Shown: positions 25,124 through 35,228, numbered from the stretch's first letter. The stretch: 64,000 nt of DNA from Kribbella pittospori (GCF_004331465.1 NZ_SJKB01000021.1:35161-99160); one strand, 5' to 3'. Made by a program: numbers and translations. The notes: generated by a model not told the origin, from the letters alone.

Positions 25124-28100
25124 CTACTGCTCGGGAGGCTGAGGCAACGGGATCTGCGTTGCCGCTGTGTGGAGTCGAGAGTCATGCGGGTGGTCGGACA
25201 GCGCGGGGAGGGCCGAACGTAGGCGGGAATAGTGGGTAAGTTGGGCGGACGCACTTGCTGGAGGCGGATCGCCGAGTGGCGTGTGCCCTCGGACATTGAA
25301 GCGCTCTCGGTAGACGGCGACCTGACGGACGAAAGTGGCTCGTTCTTGGGCGGATTGGTGCTGAAGTAACTGGAGCAAGTCGTGGCGCCAGGGTGGGCGT
25401 TCTCGCTCTATGTTCTCGGCTAGCCAGTCGGCGCGCTGCGCGATCCGGGACTCGAGCTCTCGGAGCGGGGCGACCAGGAGCGGGTCGCTGACATACGTTG
25501 ATGGGATGAGCAGGCCGGCGATGGTCGATGGACGTTGGTCGGTCCGGCGTGTGGATCTGGTAACGAGGCGCTCGAGTCGGGTGTGGATGACTGCGGCGAG
25601 GTCGTTGGCGCTGGTCAGGGACGACTGGTTGACCGCGCTGCGCAGCAGATCTGGAACCTCGAGGCCGGCGTTCTCAGCTCGACGGAGTTCGCCTACCAAT
25701 GCACCGTAGGCCGGGGACGCTTGGACGGCGGCACGATCGGCGGAGTCCAGTCCGCTGGCATCGACAGCGGCCGCGAAGCGTCTTCTTGCATCTAGCTGGC
25801 AGAGGTGCTCGTGAATGGGGATTAGGCGGTCCAGTCGGGTGGCGTTGTCTAGTTCTTGGCGGAGGACTTCGTGGGCGGATTGTTCTGTGCCGGGATCGTT
25901 GAGGACGGCTTCTAGGACGTCTTGAATGGATTGTTCGGCATGGGGTTCGTGGAGGTCCGAGGTCGTCTGGTGGGTGGTGACGTAGGCCTGGTTGGTGTGG
26001 CGGCCGCGGGTTAGGCCTACGTAGAGGAGGGCTCGGGTGAGTCGGTCGGTGACGATGAGGTGGGCGGTGTCGACGGTGGCGCCTTGGGCACGGTGGGCTG
26101 TGGTGGCGTAGGCGAGTTCGACGGATTCCTGGACGTAGCTGCTGGGGAGTGTGACGGTTCTGTCATCCCTGTTTTGGACGGTGAGGGAGCCGTCTGGCCA
26201 GCGGTGAATGACGGTCCAGTCGCTGCCGTTTCGGACGAAGCCGGTCTCGCTGTAGCGGAGGCGGCGGTTGTTGAGGCGGGTGACGATGTGGTCGCCGAGG
26301 CCGACGTGGTTGCCGTTGTGGAGTTCGATGCCGTCGGGTTCGACTTCCCCGGTGGTGATGCGGTCGAGGCGGGCGCGGGCGTTGAGGCGGGCCACGGTGG
26401 CGTTGTCGGCGGCGATGAGGAGGCTGGTTCTGCCGGCGGTGGTGTCGATGAGCCAGGCTCTGTAAGCGGCGTCTTCCATTTCGTCGGTGGAGCCGGCGGT
26501 GAGGCGGTTGTGGTCGTCGTACTGGTCGATCGCAGTGGTGTCGCCGCGGCGCAGGGCGAGGCTTGCGTCGCGTTCCCAGTGGTTGCGGAAGCGCCAGACG
26601 TCGCTGAGCTCGGCGGCATTGGTGTCGCGGGCAACGAGTCGGAACGCTCCGCCGGTGTCGGCGGAGCCGAGTTGGGCGTCGTCGCCGACCAGAAGGAGCT
26701 TGGCGCCTGCGGCGTCGGCCGCGCGGGCGAGGGTAGCGAGTTCCATGGTGCTGGCCATGGAGGCTTCGTCGACGATGATGAGTTGGTTCTTGCGGAAGCT
26801 CCATCGGTCGTTTTCGGCGTGGAGTGCGGCCAGCAGGATGGTCAGGCGTTGGTGGCGGCGTCGGCGGCCGGCCCGGTGAGCGAGATTGGCGGCATATTCA
26901 GTTTGCGCGATTCGCTGTCGGCGTCCTTCGGCGCCCAGGCCGGCTGACTCGTAGATCCATTTCGCGATGTTCTCGCTTGGTGTGCCGATAGCGTCGGACA
27001 GGATGGTCGAGGCGGCTGAGGAGGGGGCGAGGGCGATGATCGAGCCTTCGCCATGAACGGACTGCCAGCTGCTTGTGAGGGCTGACAACAGGCTAGTTTT
27101 GCCGGTCCCCGCGGGGCCGATCAAAGCCTCGAGCTTCTGCCCACTAGCCGCGATTCGGTGGAGTGCGCGGACCTTGTCTGCGCTGAGACCCGCGGTAGCT
27201 AGTGAGCCGTGCTCGACCCTTGGTCCGCTGCAATCGCGAGCCAAGTCGAGGAGCACTGCCTCCGCTCCGAGGATCACGGGTGACGTGTAGATCTCGCCGT
27301 CGTGGATCGTGAAGATGCTCTCGCCGCTCGTTCTCGTGATCGGGATCGGCACCAGTTCAGGCGCAGTCAGGCTGATCGAGTGCTGCTCGGCGGCTTCGAC
27401 GATGGCTTGGAATACGGCGAACCGCTCAGCGGATGACACAAACCTGAGCAGCCGCGTTTGACGTGCCGCCTCAGCGAGGAGGTTCCATCGAGTCCAGGTC
27501 GCGCGCTTGGTCTGCAGTGTGAGGACGGTCGCGGCGCCGTACGCCTCGACCGTCTCTGCACTCAGGTCTGCGGCGGCCAACGGGCGCTCGCCGGAGTGAT
27601 CGAGCGAGCGTTGAATGGCGAGCACTGCGTCGTGGCCGATTGCCTGATCGGCGCGGGTCCGCCACCCGGCCATCAGCGCCGCGAGCGGGCGCGCGAGGTG
27701 TTTCGGTGGCCGGTTGAGGAGGGTTGCCTGCTGCCGGAGGACGTACATCTCGCGGCGGCCTGGTGGGTGGATGTCGTCTCCGCGCTCGTCGAGAAGTGCT
27801 GCGAGGTTGGCTTCGATCCGTTCGGTTCTGGCGGAGAACTCACGGATCAGCTCGTCGGGTACAGCGTCGATCTCGAAGGCCGGGTTTCGCCGGGATCCGC
27901 GTTCGCGCAGTTCCCAATTCACGCCCAGGCGTCGAGCGAGATTGTCGGCGAGGAACACGTTGTGGAGCTCCGACATCGCGACAACCGAGCGATACAGGAC
28001 CCGCCCGTCAAGCGTTCTCCACGCGCCGTCGAGACCCTGTACTCGGTTGGCGACCACGACGTGCGTGTGGAGTTGGGGGTCGCCGCTTCGGGTGTCCCAG

Positions 28101-28726
28101 TGGTCAAAGGCAGCGGCGATGAGGCCGCGGGTATCGATCTGGGCGATGCCTTGATCGCCCGTTCTGGTGAACGCCGCATGCTGCTCGATCAAGCCGAGTA
28201 CATCGCTCGCGGCTTCGTGGTGCGCGGCAACGATCTGCTCCTGCACACCCACGTCCGCTGTCGCCCAGAGCGCTGAAACGGACTTGGCGGGGGAGAACGT
28301 GAGGTCGAAGCCGACGACCGCCTGTCGCGTCTTCTGCCGAATCTCACTCCTCTGGATCTGCGCGATCGCGTCTTGCCGATCTGCCTCATCCAGGGCTGGG
28401 TCGAGAGCGCGAATCAGGTCCTGAATCCGCTCCGACGGGGCCTTGTAGACCGGGAGTCGACGCCCCAGCATTCGACCGTTCACCGGGTCCTCAGCGCGAC
28501 CGAAGAGGGCGCTCATCTGTGTCTCGATGACCTCGCCCCCAGGCACAAGCTCACCGTCACCGAGACCTGCAAGACCACTGCCCATCCAACGTCCCGGCGG
28601 GTATCCAAAGGCGGTGTAGTACGCCGTCAGCGGGGTCGCCATACGCCGGTCAACATCGCCGGCCGCGATGTGCCGCAGAAGGTACTTGTAGCCATCTCCG
28701 GCACTAAGCCTGTGGATGCTCAGCAC
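25124..28726 (-). CDS. traA: MobF-family relaxase-helicase (TraA/TrwC-like)
   Basis: 1200 residues on the minus strand from GTG 28726, chosen because the domain begins VLSIHRLSAGDGYKYLLRHI; the open frame extends further upstream to 28819. Relaxase part: tyrosines at 36-37 (AYYTAFGYPPGRW) and the His triad His209, His220, His222 (FDHWDTRSGDPQLHTHVVV in parts). RecD/TraI-like helicase part: Walker A GPAGTGKT at about 536, VDEASM, DDAQLGS, and C-terminal AHRAQGATVD with YVGLTRGR. It nicks oriT and unwinds the transferred strand. It converges with the T4SS operon, so the two are separately transcribed. Confidence 0.93.
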   Translation of the reverse strand: MLSIHRLSAGDGYKYLLRHIAAGDVDRRMATPLTAYYTAFGYPPGRWMGSGLAGLGDGELVPGGEVIETQMSALFGRAEDPVNGRMLGRRLPVYKAPSERIQDLIRALDPALDEADRQDAIAQIQRSEIRQKTRQAVVGFDLTFSPAKSVSALWATADVGVQEQIVAAHHEAASDVLGLIEQHAAFTRTGDQGIAQIDTRGLIAAAFDHWDTRSGDPQLHTHVVVANRVQGLDGAWRTLDGRVLYRSVVAMSELHNVFLADNLARRLGVNWELRERGSRRNPAFEIDAVPDELIREFSARTERIEANLAALLDERGDDIHPPGRREMYVLRQQATLLNRPPKHLARPLAALMAGWRTRADQAIGHDAVLAIQRSLDHSGERPLAAADLSAETVEAYGAATVLTLQTKRATWTRWNLLAEAARQTRLLRFVSSAERFAVFQAIVEAAEQHSISLTAPELVPIPITRTSGESIFTIHDGEIYTSPVILGAEAVLLDLARDCSGPRVEHGSLATAGLSADKVRALHRIAASGQKLEALIGPAGTGKTSLLSALTSSWQSVHGEGSIIALAPSSAASTILSDAIGTPSENIAKWIYESAGLGAEGRRQRIAQTEYAANLAHRAGRRRRHQRLTILLAALHAENDRWSFRKNQLIIVDEASMASTMELATLARAADAAGAKLLLVGDDAQLGSADTGGAFRLVARDTNAAELSDVWRFRNHWERDASLALRRGDTTAIDQYDDHNRLTAGSTDEMEDAAYRAWLIDTTAGRTSLLIAADNATVARLNARARLDRITTGEVEPDGIELHNGNHVGLGDHIVTRLNNRRLRYSETGFVRNGSDWTVIHRWPDGSLTVQNRDDRTVTLPSSYVQESVELAYATTAHRAQGATVDTAHLIVTDRLTRALLYVGLTRGRHTNQAYVTTHQTTSDLHEPHAEQSIQDVLEAVLNDPGTEQSAHEVLRQELDNATRLDRLIPIHEHLCQLDARRRFAAAVDASGLDSADRAAVQASPAYGALVGELRRAENAGLEVPDLLRSAVNQSSLTSANDLAAVIHTRLERLVTRSTRRTDQRPSTIAGLLIPSTYVSDPLLVAPLRELESRIAQRADWLAENIERERPPWRHDLLQLLQHQSAQERATFVRQVAVYRERFNVRGHTPLGDPPPASASAQLTHYSRLRSALPALSDHPHDSRLHTAATQIPLPQPPEQ

Positions 28727-28779
28727 GACGGCCCGCGCGGGGGAATGCCGTCCGGTAATGCACCTGGGTGGTCCACGAA

Positions 28780-28796
28780 CGGTCAACGGTTGACCG
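28780..28796. promoter_or_regulatory. Palindrome upstream of the relaxase gene
   Basis: Bases 28780-28796 form a perfect 17-base palindrome with one central base (CGGTCAAC-G-GTTGACCG), 54-70 bases upstream of the relaxase start. It could be the operator of a regulator or part of oriT, which often lies next to the relaxase gene. Only the symmetry is seen. Confidence 0.45.
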
Positions 28797-28950
28797 GTCC
28801 GATGACCAATCGGGTCCACACGGTAGGCGGCAGCTCCTTAAGTGCAAGATGTGTAACGGTGGTGCGTCTGGGTAAAGCGAACCCAGGCCCGTACTGGCGG
28901 CTCAAGGCGAGTGCGTATCTGTATGCGTGACACGCAGATGCATCGCCGGG

Positions 28951-30432
28951 CTAGCGGCGATTTCCCGGACTCCGCTGCGGGCGGTTCGTCTGGGCATCTG
29001 GGCCGCGCGAGTGGCTGTGACGGGTGCGTTTGTCGTCCCAATCGGCTACTGGGCGCACGATCTGTGCATCTGAGGTCCAAGTCGATTGGGCGTGCCAAAG
29101 CCTGTATGCCTTAACCGGGTGTCCCCATGGATGCCATGAGCGGAGATGGCAGATTAGGTACTCGCTGCCTGAGACGTTCCCGTCTAACCAAGTGTTCCGC
29201 CGGGCGGGGGATCGCAAGTACCCCGGGTGCTTGATCACGATGCCGGCGACCCAGTCTTCCTCAGTTGGGTCGTTGGGGTCGGCGGGTTTGATGACAAACG
29301 CTAAGGGTTTGACGATTTTCCGCGGCGGACCGTCGGAGTGAACGGTGGCGATCGCTCTCTCGTCCTTTGGACGGAAGTAGACTGGCGAGCGGACATCGAA
29401 TGTGTCGCACAGGTGCTTCAGCGGTGAGGTGTCGAGCGGGATCCCGGTCAGCTGGAACGAGATGTTCGTGTGGCCTACCCGTCGGCGCTCCGACGCCGAT
29501 ATCGAGCCGGTGAGAGTGTAGAGCCCGCCGTCGCAGACATCGAGGTAGCTGAACTCCTCGGTGTGGTGGAGTGATTTCACCGGCCGATACCGCTCCCGCC
29601 ACGAGACGAGCTGGTCGGCGAAGGATCGGGTTCCGGATCCGTGCCAGTTTACGGTCCCCTGCTGGATGGTCCAGCGAGCTTTGGGAGTGGTCCAGCCGAG
29701 GTGCGTCAGTTCATGGATGACGGCTATCAGCTCATGCTCGTTCTCGACATCCAGGTCGATATCGGCCGACACCCCAACGCCACCGGCGGGAACCCAATCG
29801 ATGTCGATCAGGTCGAGCGTGAAGATGAGAGGGCCGAAGTCACCACCGGAGGCCAGCACGTCGGTCCGTCGTCCGTCCAGCAAGACGAACTGCTCGTCCG
29901 ACGCAGGCAGCGGATTGACCGGCGGCCTGCGCTTCGCTGGGATGTGGTGGACGCGATCGAGCTCGACCTCGCGATGGGTCAGCAGACTGGCTCGCTTCCG
30001 CCGAAGCATCCCAGGAAAGCTCTCGATGCCGTCGGCGACGGCGTCGAGTTCATTGCCGCTGATAAGCAGGACTGGCCGACTTGAGCGTTCTTCGACGCGC
30101 TTGACCACCGACTTAGAGAACCCGGCGTGACTGCAGAGGATGCCGATAACGTCCGATGGAGTCGCGTCGAGCCGAGTGAACAAGGAGTCGACGTCGTCGA
30201 TCGTGGCACGAGTGCGTCGGTACTTCGTCTCAACCAGATAAACATCGTTCGATCGCTTCACGAACAGGTCGGTCTGTCGAGGTGCCGCAGCACGGGCGTG
30301 TCGCTCGACTGAGAAATGTTCACGCCGGAACAGACCTGCGACCAGGTCCTCGAACTCGTAGCCCGCGCGCTGAGGCTTGTCGAGTCGTTGAAGACGTCTT
30401 AGCTCATCCCTAAGGCTCAACTCGTTCGTCAC
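28951..30432 (-). CDS. Mrr-like restriction endonuclease domain protein
   Basis: 493 residues from GTG on the minus strand. Residues 20-110 have the Mrr_cat type PD-(D/E)xK pattern: GYEFEDLVAGLFRREHF (Glu27), QTDLFV (Asp55) and YLVETKYR (Glu68, Lys70). The remaining 380 residues are a large region of unknown fold with few hydrophobic segments and end in a basic His/Arg-rich tail. Single nuclease genes like this in ICE cargo are often phage-defence effectors; substrate and partner are not evident. No methyltransferase is nearby. Confidence 0.7.
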   Translation of the reverse strand: MTNELSLRDELRRLQRLDKPQRAGYEFEDLVAGLFRREHFSVERHARAAAPRQTDLFVKRSNDVYLVETKYRRTRATIDDVDSLFTRLDATPSDVIGILCSHAGFSKSVVKRVEERSSRPVLLISGNELDAVADGIESFPGMLRRKRASLLTHREVELDRVHHIPAKRRPPVNPLPASDEQFVLLDGRRTDVLASGGDFGPLIFTLDLIDIDWVPAGGVGVSADIDLDVENEHELIAVIHELTHLGWTTPKARWTIQQGTVNWHGSGTRSFADQLVSWRERYRPVKSLHHTEEFSYLDVCDGGLYTLTGSISASERRRVGHTNISFQLTGIPLDTSPLKHLCDTFDVRSPVYFRPKDERAIATVHSDGPPRKIVKPLAFVIKPADPNDPTEEDWVAGIVIKHPGYLRSPARRNTWLDGNVSGSEYLICHLRSWHPWGHPVKAYRLWHAQSTWTSDAQIVRPVADWDDKRTRHSHSRGPDAQTNRPQRSPGNRR

Positions 30433-30928
30433 AGACGCACGCTAGTCCACTAACTGCCTCCACACGGAGGGTCGAGGTTCATCCGGGGCCGCTCGAGGGA
30501 GGGCGTCAGGCTTGGCGACGCCGCATTGAGGATGCGGTGCGAGCTGTTGTGGGATCGATCGGCCGAGCTGGCTCCGAATGCGAGTCGGGCAGTGATCCGC
30601 GCAATGCAGGCGCGTCCTGCGTCGCTCCGCTCCTCGGACGCGCGCTATGCGCGCCCCAACTGACCCGCGATTGGCGGGAGGGCCGACGGCTCCGCCATCG
30701 TTACCCACAGATACGGTGGATCGGTGACGGTTTGTCGTGCCTGCGCTGTCGCTATCCACGGCATCAGTCTGGTGGTTAGGCTCGACCCTAGGCTGTCATT
30801 GGTGGCCGGACTGCTCGGTGTCGGACAGGGTTTCTCGCGCGAACGCTGGGCACTGACCTAGAAATGAGAGAGATGAGCGGACGGCTTCAGCGCTGGACCT
30901 CGGCTGAGCGATCAGCGATGCTGATCTC
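30433..30928. other. Intergenic region between two nuclease-like genes
   Basis: About 500 bases, divergent flanking genes. Frames here are Arg-rich shadows without motifs. Promoters for both flanking genes are expected, and none could be fixed by eye. Confidence 0.35.
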
Positions 30929-31822
30929 GTGGCGGTCGCTGATTTCGAAGAGAAAACCTACGAGTCTGCTTATAATCTCGAGCTTGCTTATGGCGTCGGC
31001 GCAAGCCAACTTGTCTTCTCTCCAGGGCAAGTCCTTGAGAAACTGACGGGGTTCGATGCTGCGCATGATCCTGGCCATGAACATCCAATCTGGCAAGTGC
31101 TTGGAGCCCCTCGTCCTCGGGGAGTGAGACTTGTTCCTGAACACTGGCCGAGTTTGGCGCCTAGGCGCGATCAGCTCCCGACATATCCGCTCAGTCTCAT
31201 ACTCCAGTTCAAGCGCGCCGAGTTCTTGTATGGATCGAGAGCCAAGCAATGGAGCCTCTGGGGTGGTGCCTACTATCGTTTTCAACGGCAGCGATACCAG
31301 CATCAGGTCCTGCGGAAGCTCGAGTTGGCGTTGGCGGGCCAAGCCGTCGTGCGTTATGCCGCTCCGGCATTTCATACGCTCCGAGAGCTCGAAACTGCTC
31401 AGATGCAAGTGGAAGTCATCGCGAGATCGGGGCACGTGTCACCTGAGGCGATGGGTAGGCACGCGGTTTGGACCTACCAGACAGCTGGAATGATCGGCAG
31501 GGGAAATCCAGCCGGGCCAGAAGTCATGTTCGAGTCTTTCGGCCAGATCCTTGAGGATCTTCTAGTCTTCCGCGATTCAGGTGAAACCGCGTTAGTCCCG
31601 TACAACGGCTTGGCTGCCCACCTCGCGGCAGTCGCAGAGGCATGTCGATCGCGGGCGCCCCGAGTGCGGCAAGCTGTTGCCGAATGGACGGGGAACCTCG
31701 ACCAGGTGCCGTTACCGCTCGAGTCCGCCCAGTCGTTGGTGGACTACGTCACGATCCAAACCGTAATGTCGTGGTACAGAATGAGTTGGTGGCTCATTGA
31801 CGGCCGGCCAGCAACTCACTAA
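30929..31822 (+). CDS. Hypothetical protein with nuclease-like N-terminus
   Basis: 297 residues from GTG 30929. Residues 5-100 contain FEEKTYESAYNLELA, LVFSPGQVLEKLTGFDAA (Glu37, Asp43) and SLILQFKRAEFL (Gln93, Lys95), spaced as in PD-(D/E)xK folds where Q replaces the second acid. The C-terminal 170 residues are helical (VLRKLELALAGQAVVRYAAP, LRELETAQMQ). The gene has a lower GC third position than the conjugation genes, fitting acquired cargo. The nuclease reading is inference; no family name is recognised. Confidence 0.55.
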   Translation: MAVADFEEKTYESAYNLELAYGVGASQLVFSPGQVLEKLTGFDAAHDPGHEHPIWQVLGAPRPRGVRLVPEHWPSLAPRRDQLPTYPLSLILQFKRAEFLYGSRAKQWSLWGGAYYRFQRQRYQHQVLRKLELALAGQAVVRYAAPAFHTLRELETAQMQVEVIARSGHVSPEAMGRHAVWTYQTAGMIGRGNPAGPEVMFESFGQILEDLLVFRDSGETALVPYNGLAAHLAAVAEACRSRAPRVRQAVAEWTGNLDQVPLPLESAQSLVDYVTIQTVMSWYRMSWWLIDGRPATH

Positions 31823-31999
31823 CAGCGCACCTCAGCCGGCTCCAGGATTGCTCATAGGTCGGCATGCCAAATTGCCGACTCGACCGTGGCGATGTACCAG
31901 ACGCGGCTCCGGGTACCACAGGAACTGCCAGCGCCACTGAAACGACGCCGCCATGACTCGAGATCGCGCGTTCCTCAGCGGCCAGGAGTGGAGGTCCTA

Positions 32000-32443
32000 G
32001 CGCAGACTCGTAGCGTCGAGTCGCTGTCGTAGAAGCGACGCGAGTCGCCAGATAGTCCAGGGCATCATCGAGTGTCGCTGAGATCAATCTTGTACCCCGC
32101 GGGGTACCGGCGGCAGCCCCAGCGATGATGGACCTATGGCCTTGCTGGTCGTCGACACGAGCAGATTTGAGATCCGCCTTTCGCGTTGTCTCATTGAAGC
32201 GTTCATCATTAGGCGTAACCGGTCTTGCCGCACAACCCCGCTGATGCACTTGGCCTCGTGCTTGATGTACTTGGATGCCTCAAGAACCGCCTGCTCCCAG
32301 TGGCCGTCGTCAAAGAGATGCCGCTCCGTTCCAGGGAGGTGACAGCGGATGTTCCGCCCATCGAACGGGTGCGGCTCGATGCGCTCGAGATTTTCACTAT
32401 CAGCAGAGGGAGAGGCCATTGGTTGTGCGGCGATGGAGCGCAC
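32000..32443 (-). pseudogene. TIGR02391-type (HEPN-like) protein remnant
   Basis: The minus strand reads LFDDGHWEQAVLEASKYIKHEA then a frame change near 32230 leads to FNETTRKADLKSA and further to DDALDYLATRVAS. The pattern LFxDGHYxxAVxxAxK ... AFxE ... DALxYLAxxS is that of TIGR02391 family proteins, whose C-terminal domain is HEPN-like. The usual RNPxAH segment is corrupted. N-terminal coding may reach to about 32850, also with stops. It is divergent from the intact winged-helix gene at 32872. Confidence 0.55.
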
Positions 32444-32871
32444 GGCGTTCTCAAAGCGGTTCAGCGAATGACTCAGGACATTAGGTGCTTCTTGATGCTG
32501 ACGAGGATGGCGCCATGCGTCTTGGTGTCACCGTCAGGCGGAAGATTGACCTCGGTTTGGACGGTCAGACCGACATCCTGCCGTTCTCTATGTTGCTGCT
32601 GCCAGTTCCACGTGATCGCCCTCATCCAGAGGTCGCGCCCGGCCGTACCTCGGCATCGTCTTCTCTGCCGTCTCACCCGACGCGTCTCCGGTCTTTCTTG
32701 CTCGGAGCTCTACGAGCGGCCGGAAGGTCGCGCTGATCATCGGACCTGAGGAGTTGCGGTTGGCACGGAGACAAGTCGCGCAGCGAGTCACAGATCGGGA
32801 TGTCAGCCGAGTCGCAATCCAGTACATCATGTGCACATGTGCCACATGATGACATGGGGTACTCTGGAGCA

Positions 32872-33741
32872 ATGCAGGATGAGAAGGTGGTCAAGATCAC
32901 GCTGACGGGCAAGATCAGCTACAGCGACGACATCACGGTGATGCAAGCGGCGCAGATCGTGGCGCTGATCGAAGACGCCGGAGGGACGTATCAGCCAGTT
33001 GTGCCGCGAGGTGGAGGCGGTCTGCTGGGAGGTGGTGATCGCGGACATCTCACCGAGGGTCCGACGTTGAACCGCGGCGGACAAAGCCCTCGGGATGCTC
33101 TGGATTCGTCGGGCGCAAAGACCAATCCTGAGCGGATCGTCGCTCTGGCCGTACACCTCCACGCCACCGATGGTGCTGACACGGTGTTGCCGGATGACAT
33201 CAAAGGCTTGTTTAAGCGGACTCGCGAGGCGACGCCGAAGAATTTCAGTCGCGACCTGGGAGAGGCGGTGCGCGTCGGCTGGCTCGATGGCAATGACGCC
33301 GACGGGTACTACGTGACCAGAAAGGCGCAAGACGTCCTGGAGGAGGGGTTCGAGTCTTTGCGCGCTTCGCGAGCTGCCAGCCGGTCATCGGGCAATCGTG
33401 GCGGATCAACGAGGCCGAGCTCGACGCCAGAGGCCTTTGCGGGTATTGATGAGATCGACGGTGAGCTGCCAGGTGTCATCAGTTACCACAGGGTCAAGAA
33501 GCGGACGGAGAAGGTCTTGTGGGCGTTGGCCAAGGCAAAGGAGCTCGGCGTCGCGAGCATCACCGGTAAGGACCTGTCTTGGCTTACCGACCGTCTTGGC
33601 GACGGCATCGCGGTCAGCGACATGACCGCCAATTACCGGTCCCTCAACAAGTCGGGCCTAGTGAACAAGAGTCTCCAGACCAAGCAGATGCGCATTACCC
33701 CTGCTGGTGAGGAGCGCCTGAAGAAGTTGTCGACGGAGTAG
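32872..33741 (+). CDS. Protein with two winged-helix-like modules
   Basis: 289 residues from ATG 32872 with GGAG upstream. An N-terminal 45-residue segment (KVVKITLTGKISYSDDI) is followed by a Gly-rich linker, a winged-helix-like module at about 80-160 (ERIVALAVHLHATDG, FSRDLGEAVRVGWLDG, DGYYVTRKAQDVLEEGF) and a second at 205-289 (RTEKVLWALAKAKELG, SDMTANYRSLNKSGLV, ITPAGEERLKKL). The modules resemble those of the small proteins at 34603 and 36457. It probably belongs to the same cassette family, with the TIGR02391 remnant as its lost partner. Confidence 0.65.
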   Translation: MQDEKVVKITLTGKISYSDDITVMQAAQIVALIEDAGGTYQPVVPRGGGGLLGGGDRGHLTEGPTLNRGGQSPRDALDSSGAKTNPERIVALAVHLHATDGADTVLPDDIKGLFKRTREATPKNFSRDLGEAVRVGWLDGNDADGYYVTRKAQDVLEEGFESLRASRAASRSSGNRGGSTRPSSTPEAFAGIDEIDGELPGVISYHRVKKRTEKVLWALAKAKELGVASITGKDLSWLTDRLGDGIAVSDMTANYRSLNKSGLVNKSLQTKQMRITPAGEERLKKLSTE

Positions 33742-34602
33742 TGAGGCGTCCAGCCAGCGGGCACTCATCACATCCCGTGCCACCGCTATCGACCCGTCGC
33801 TCGCCAAGCAGCGATCGAGGAAGCTGAGGCACGGTTTGTTGACGCTCAGGGGTGCGTCGGACGCGGTGTCGACGCCGCCCGCGATGTTGCCATCGTTCGT
33901 ACCGCCGTGCCCGACTCGTCGGTTGGAGATGCCGATCTCAGTAGCGGGCACAGTCGATGGGAGATCGGACGCGCGAGCCTGTCCGGCTGGGAGTGACGCT
34001 CGAGCATGCCTCAATCATGTTGTCGGCTGTCGCGTGGTCGGCGACCACGACGTCGGCCCGTGTGATGCTGCGCGCGATGATCGATGCTGGGTGCAACACG
34101 CGCGTGTTGACCGAGATGGCCAAGGGTATGGGACGCTCGGAGATACCGACCTCGTCCAAGCCATCAGGGACACTTCGACGCTGTCATGCCGCGTGATCGG
34201 CGCAATCCTGTATCGGCAAGAGCTGGTCGAGCATGCGCCGGCGCCATCGATGACGCGACCCGCGCCGAGTGCCGGGCGGGGGTGCATCAGATTGAGTTGC
34301 TGCAGACGATTCCTGATGGTGGGGAGGGGGTCGCTTAGAAAATCGACTCGGACCAGTGCGCACATGTTGCGGTTTAGGTCGGCGGCCAAGCTTGCGCGTG
34401 GTCGGGTGTCGCGCCGCTGGTCTATGAGTCGGCCGGCGGGCGAATGCGAGAAGCAGCATGGGAACAAGCCGTCGGCTCTGCGGGCCGGATGCACGGGACG
34501 CGCCACGCCGGAAGCGACCCGGTTCGCCGTGCACGGGGCTAGGGCGCCGAAACGAGCAGTCGTATGCGACGATCAGCAATGGACGCGCTTTAGGAGGCCT
34601 TG
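33742..34602. other. Degenerate stretch, possibly a decayed minus-strand gene
   Basis: No intact gene is supported. Minus-strand frames carry protein-like pieces (ADVVVADHATADNMIEAC near 34050, then VSLMAWTRSV in another frame), which suggests an old gene broken by frameshifts. The last bases hold the AGGAGG box of the next gene at 34592. Confidence 0.4.
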
Positions 34603-35226
34603 ATGTCCGCTGCAGAGCTTGATGAGCTGCTCGATCGCATGCCACAGATCGCCGAAGTCGTTGAGAAGTTCTCATCCGAATCCGTTCAGTCCGAGGTATT
34701 CCGCGCCCTGATGAGTGCATTCGGCGTCGCTTCGGGACCGTCCGGTGAAGCCGACGCCGATCCTGGTGCCTTGGCGGTTGATCCGCTGCCGCCCTCAGGC
34801 GCCGCTGGCGCGAAGTCTGTGCAGTCTGCCGCAGGACCTGCACAGAAATCTCCGACGAAGAAGGCCTCGGGCGGGAAGGTGAAGCAGACCTTCACGATGG
34901 ACAAGACCCTCGACCTGGTGAACGGTGGCACGCCGCCGTTCAAGGAGTTTTCGGAGTCGAAGAAGCCGGCGTCGGTCGTAGAGTGTTTGGTGTCCGTTTA
35001 CTGGTTGTCGCGGTTGACGAAGGTCCCTGCGCCGGTGACCGTCGATCAGGTCTACACCTGCTTCAAGGTGGCGGGCTGGGCTGTACCGACCGACCTGGTC
35101 AACACGCTTCAGCAGGCTGGCACCAAGGGCTGGCTCGACACGAGGAAGCGAGACGACCTGAAGGTCGTCGTTCAAGGTGAAAACCACGTCGAGCACGAGA
35201 TGCCCGCGACGCCGAAGGGTTCCTAG
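34603..35226 (+). CDS. Winged-helix-like small protein, cassette A first gene
   Basis: 207 residues from ATG 34603 with a perfect AGGAGG box. Residues 5-45 form a helical segment (LLDRMPQIAEVVEKFSSESVQ) that closely parallels the start of the protein at 36457; then a Pro/Gly/Ala/Lys linker; then a module at about 105-195 (VECLVSVYWLSRLTKV, VTVDQVYTCFKVAGW, LQQAGTKGWLDTRKRDDLKV) that reads as a winged helix. It is translationally close to the next gene (two bases between stop and start), so the two products probably act together. Confidence 0.65.
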   Translation: MSAAELDELLDRMPQIAEVVEKFSSESVQSEVFRALMSAFGVASGPSGEADADPGALAVDPLPPSGAAGAKSVQSAAGPAQKSPTKKASGGKVKQTFTMDKTLDLVNGGTPPFKEFSESKKPASVVECLVSVYWLSRLTKVPAPVTVDQVYTCFKVAGWAVPTDLVNTLQQAGTKGWLDTRKRDDLKVVVQGENHVEHEMPATPKGS

Positions 35227-35228
35227 CC

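Noticed and set aside
26060..26947. 295-codon plus-strand frame inside the relaxase gene
   Set aside because: Val/Gly/Asp-rich antisense shadow of the relaxase-helicase.
33836..34602. 255-codon plus-strand frame before cassette A
   Set aside because: Cys/Arg/Ser-rich and without protein-like patterning; it ends on the ribosome site of the next gene.
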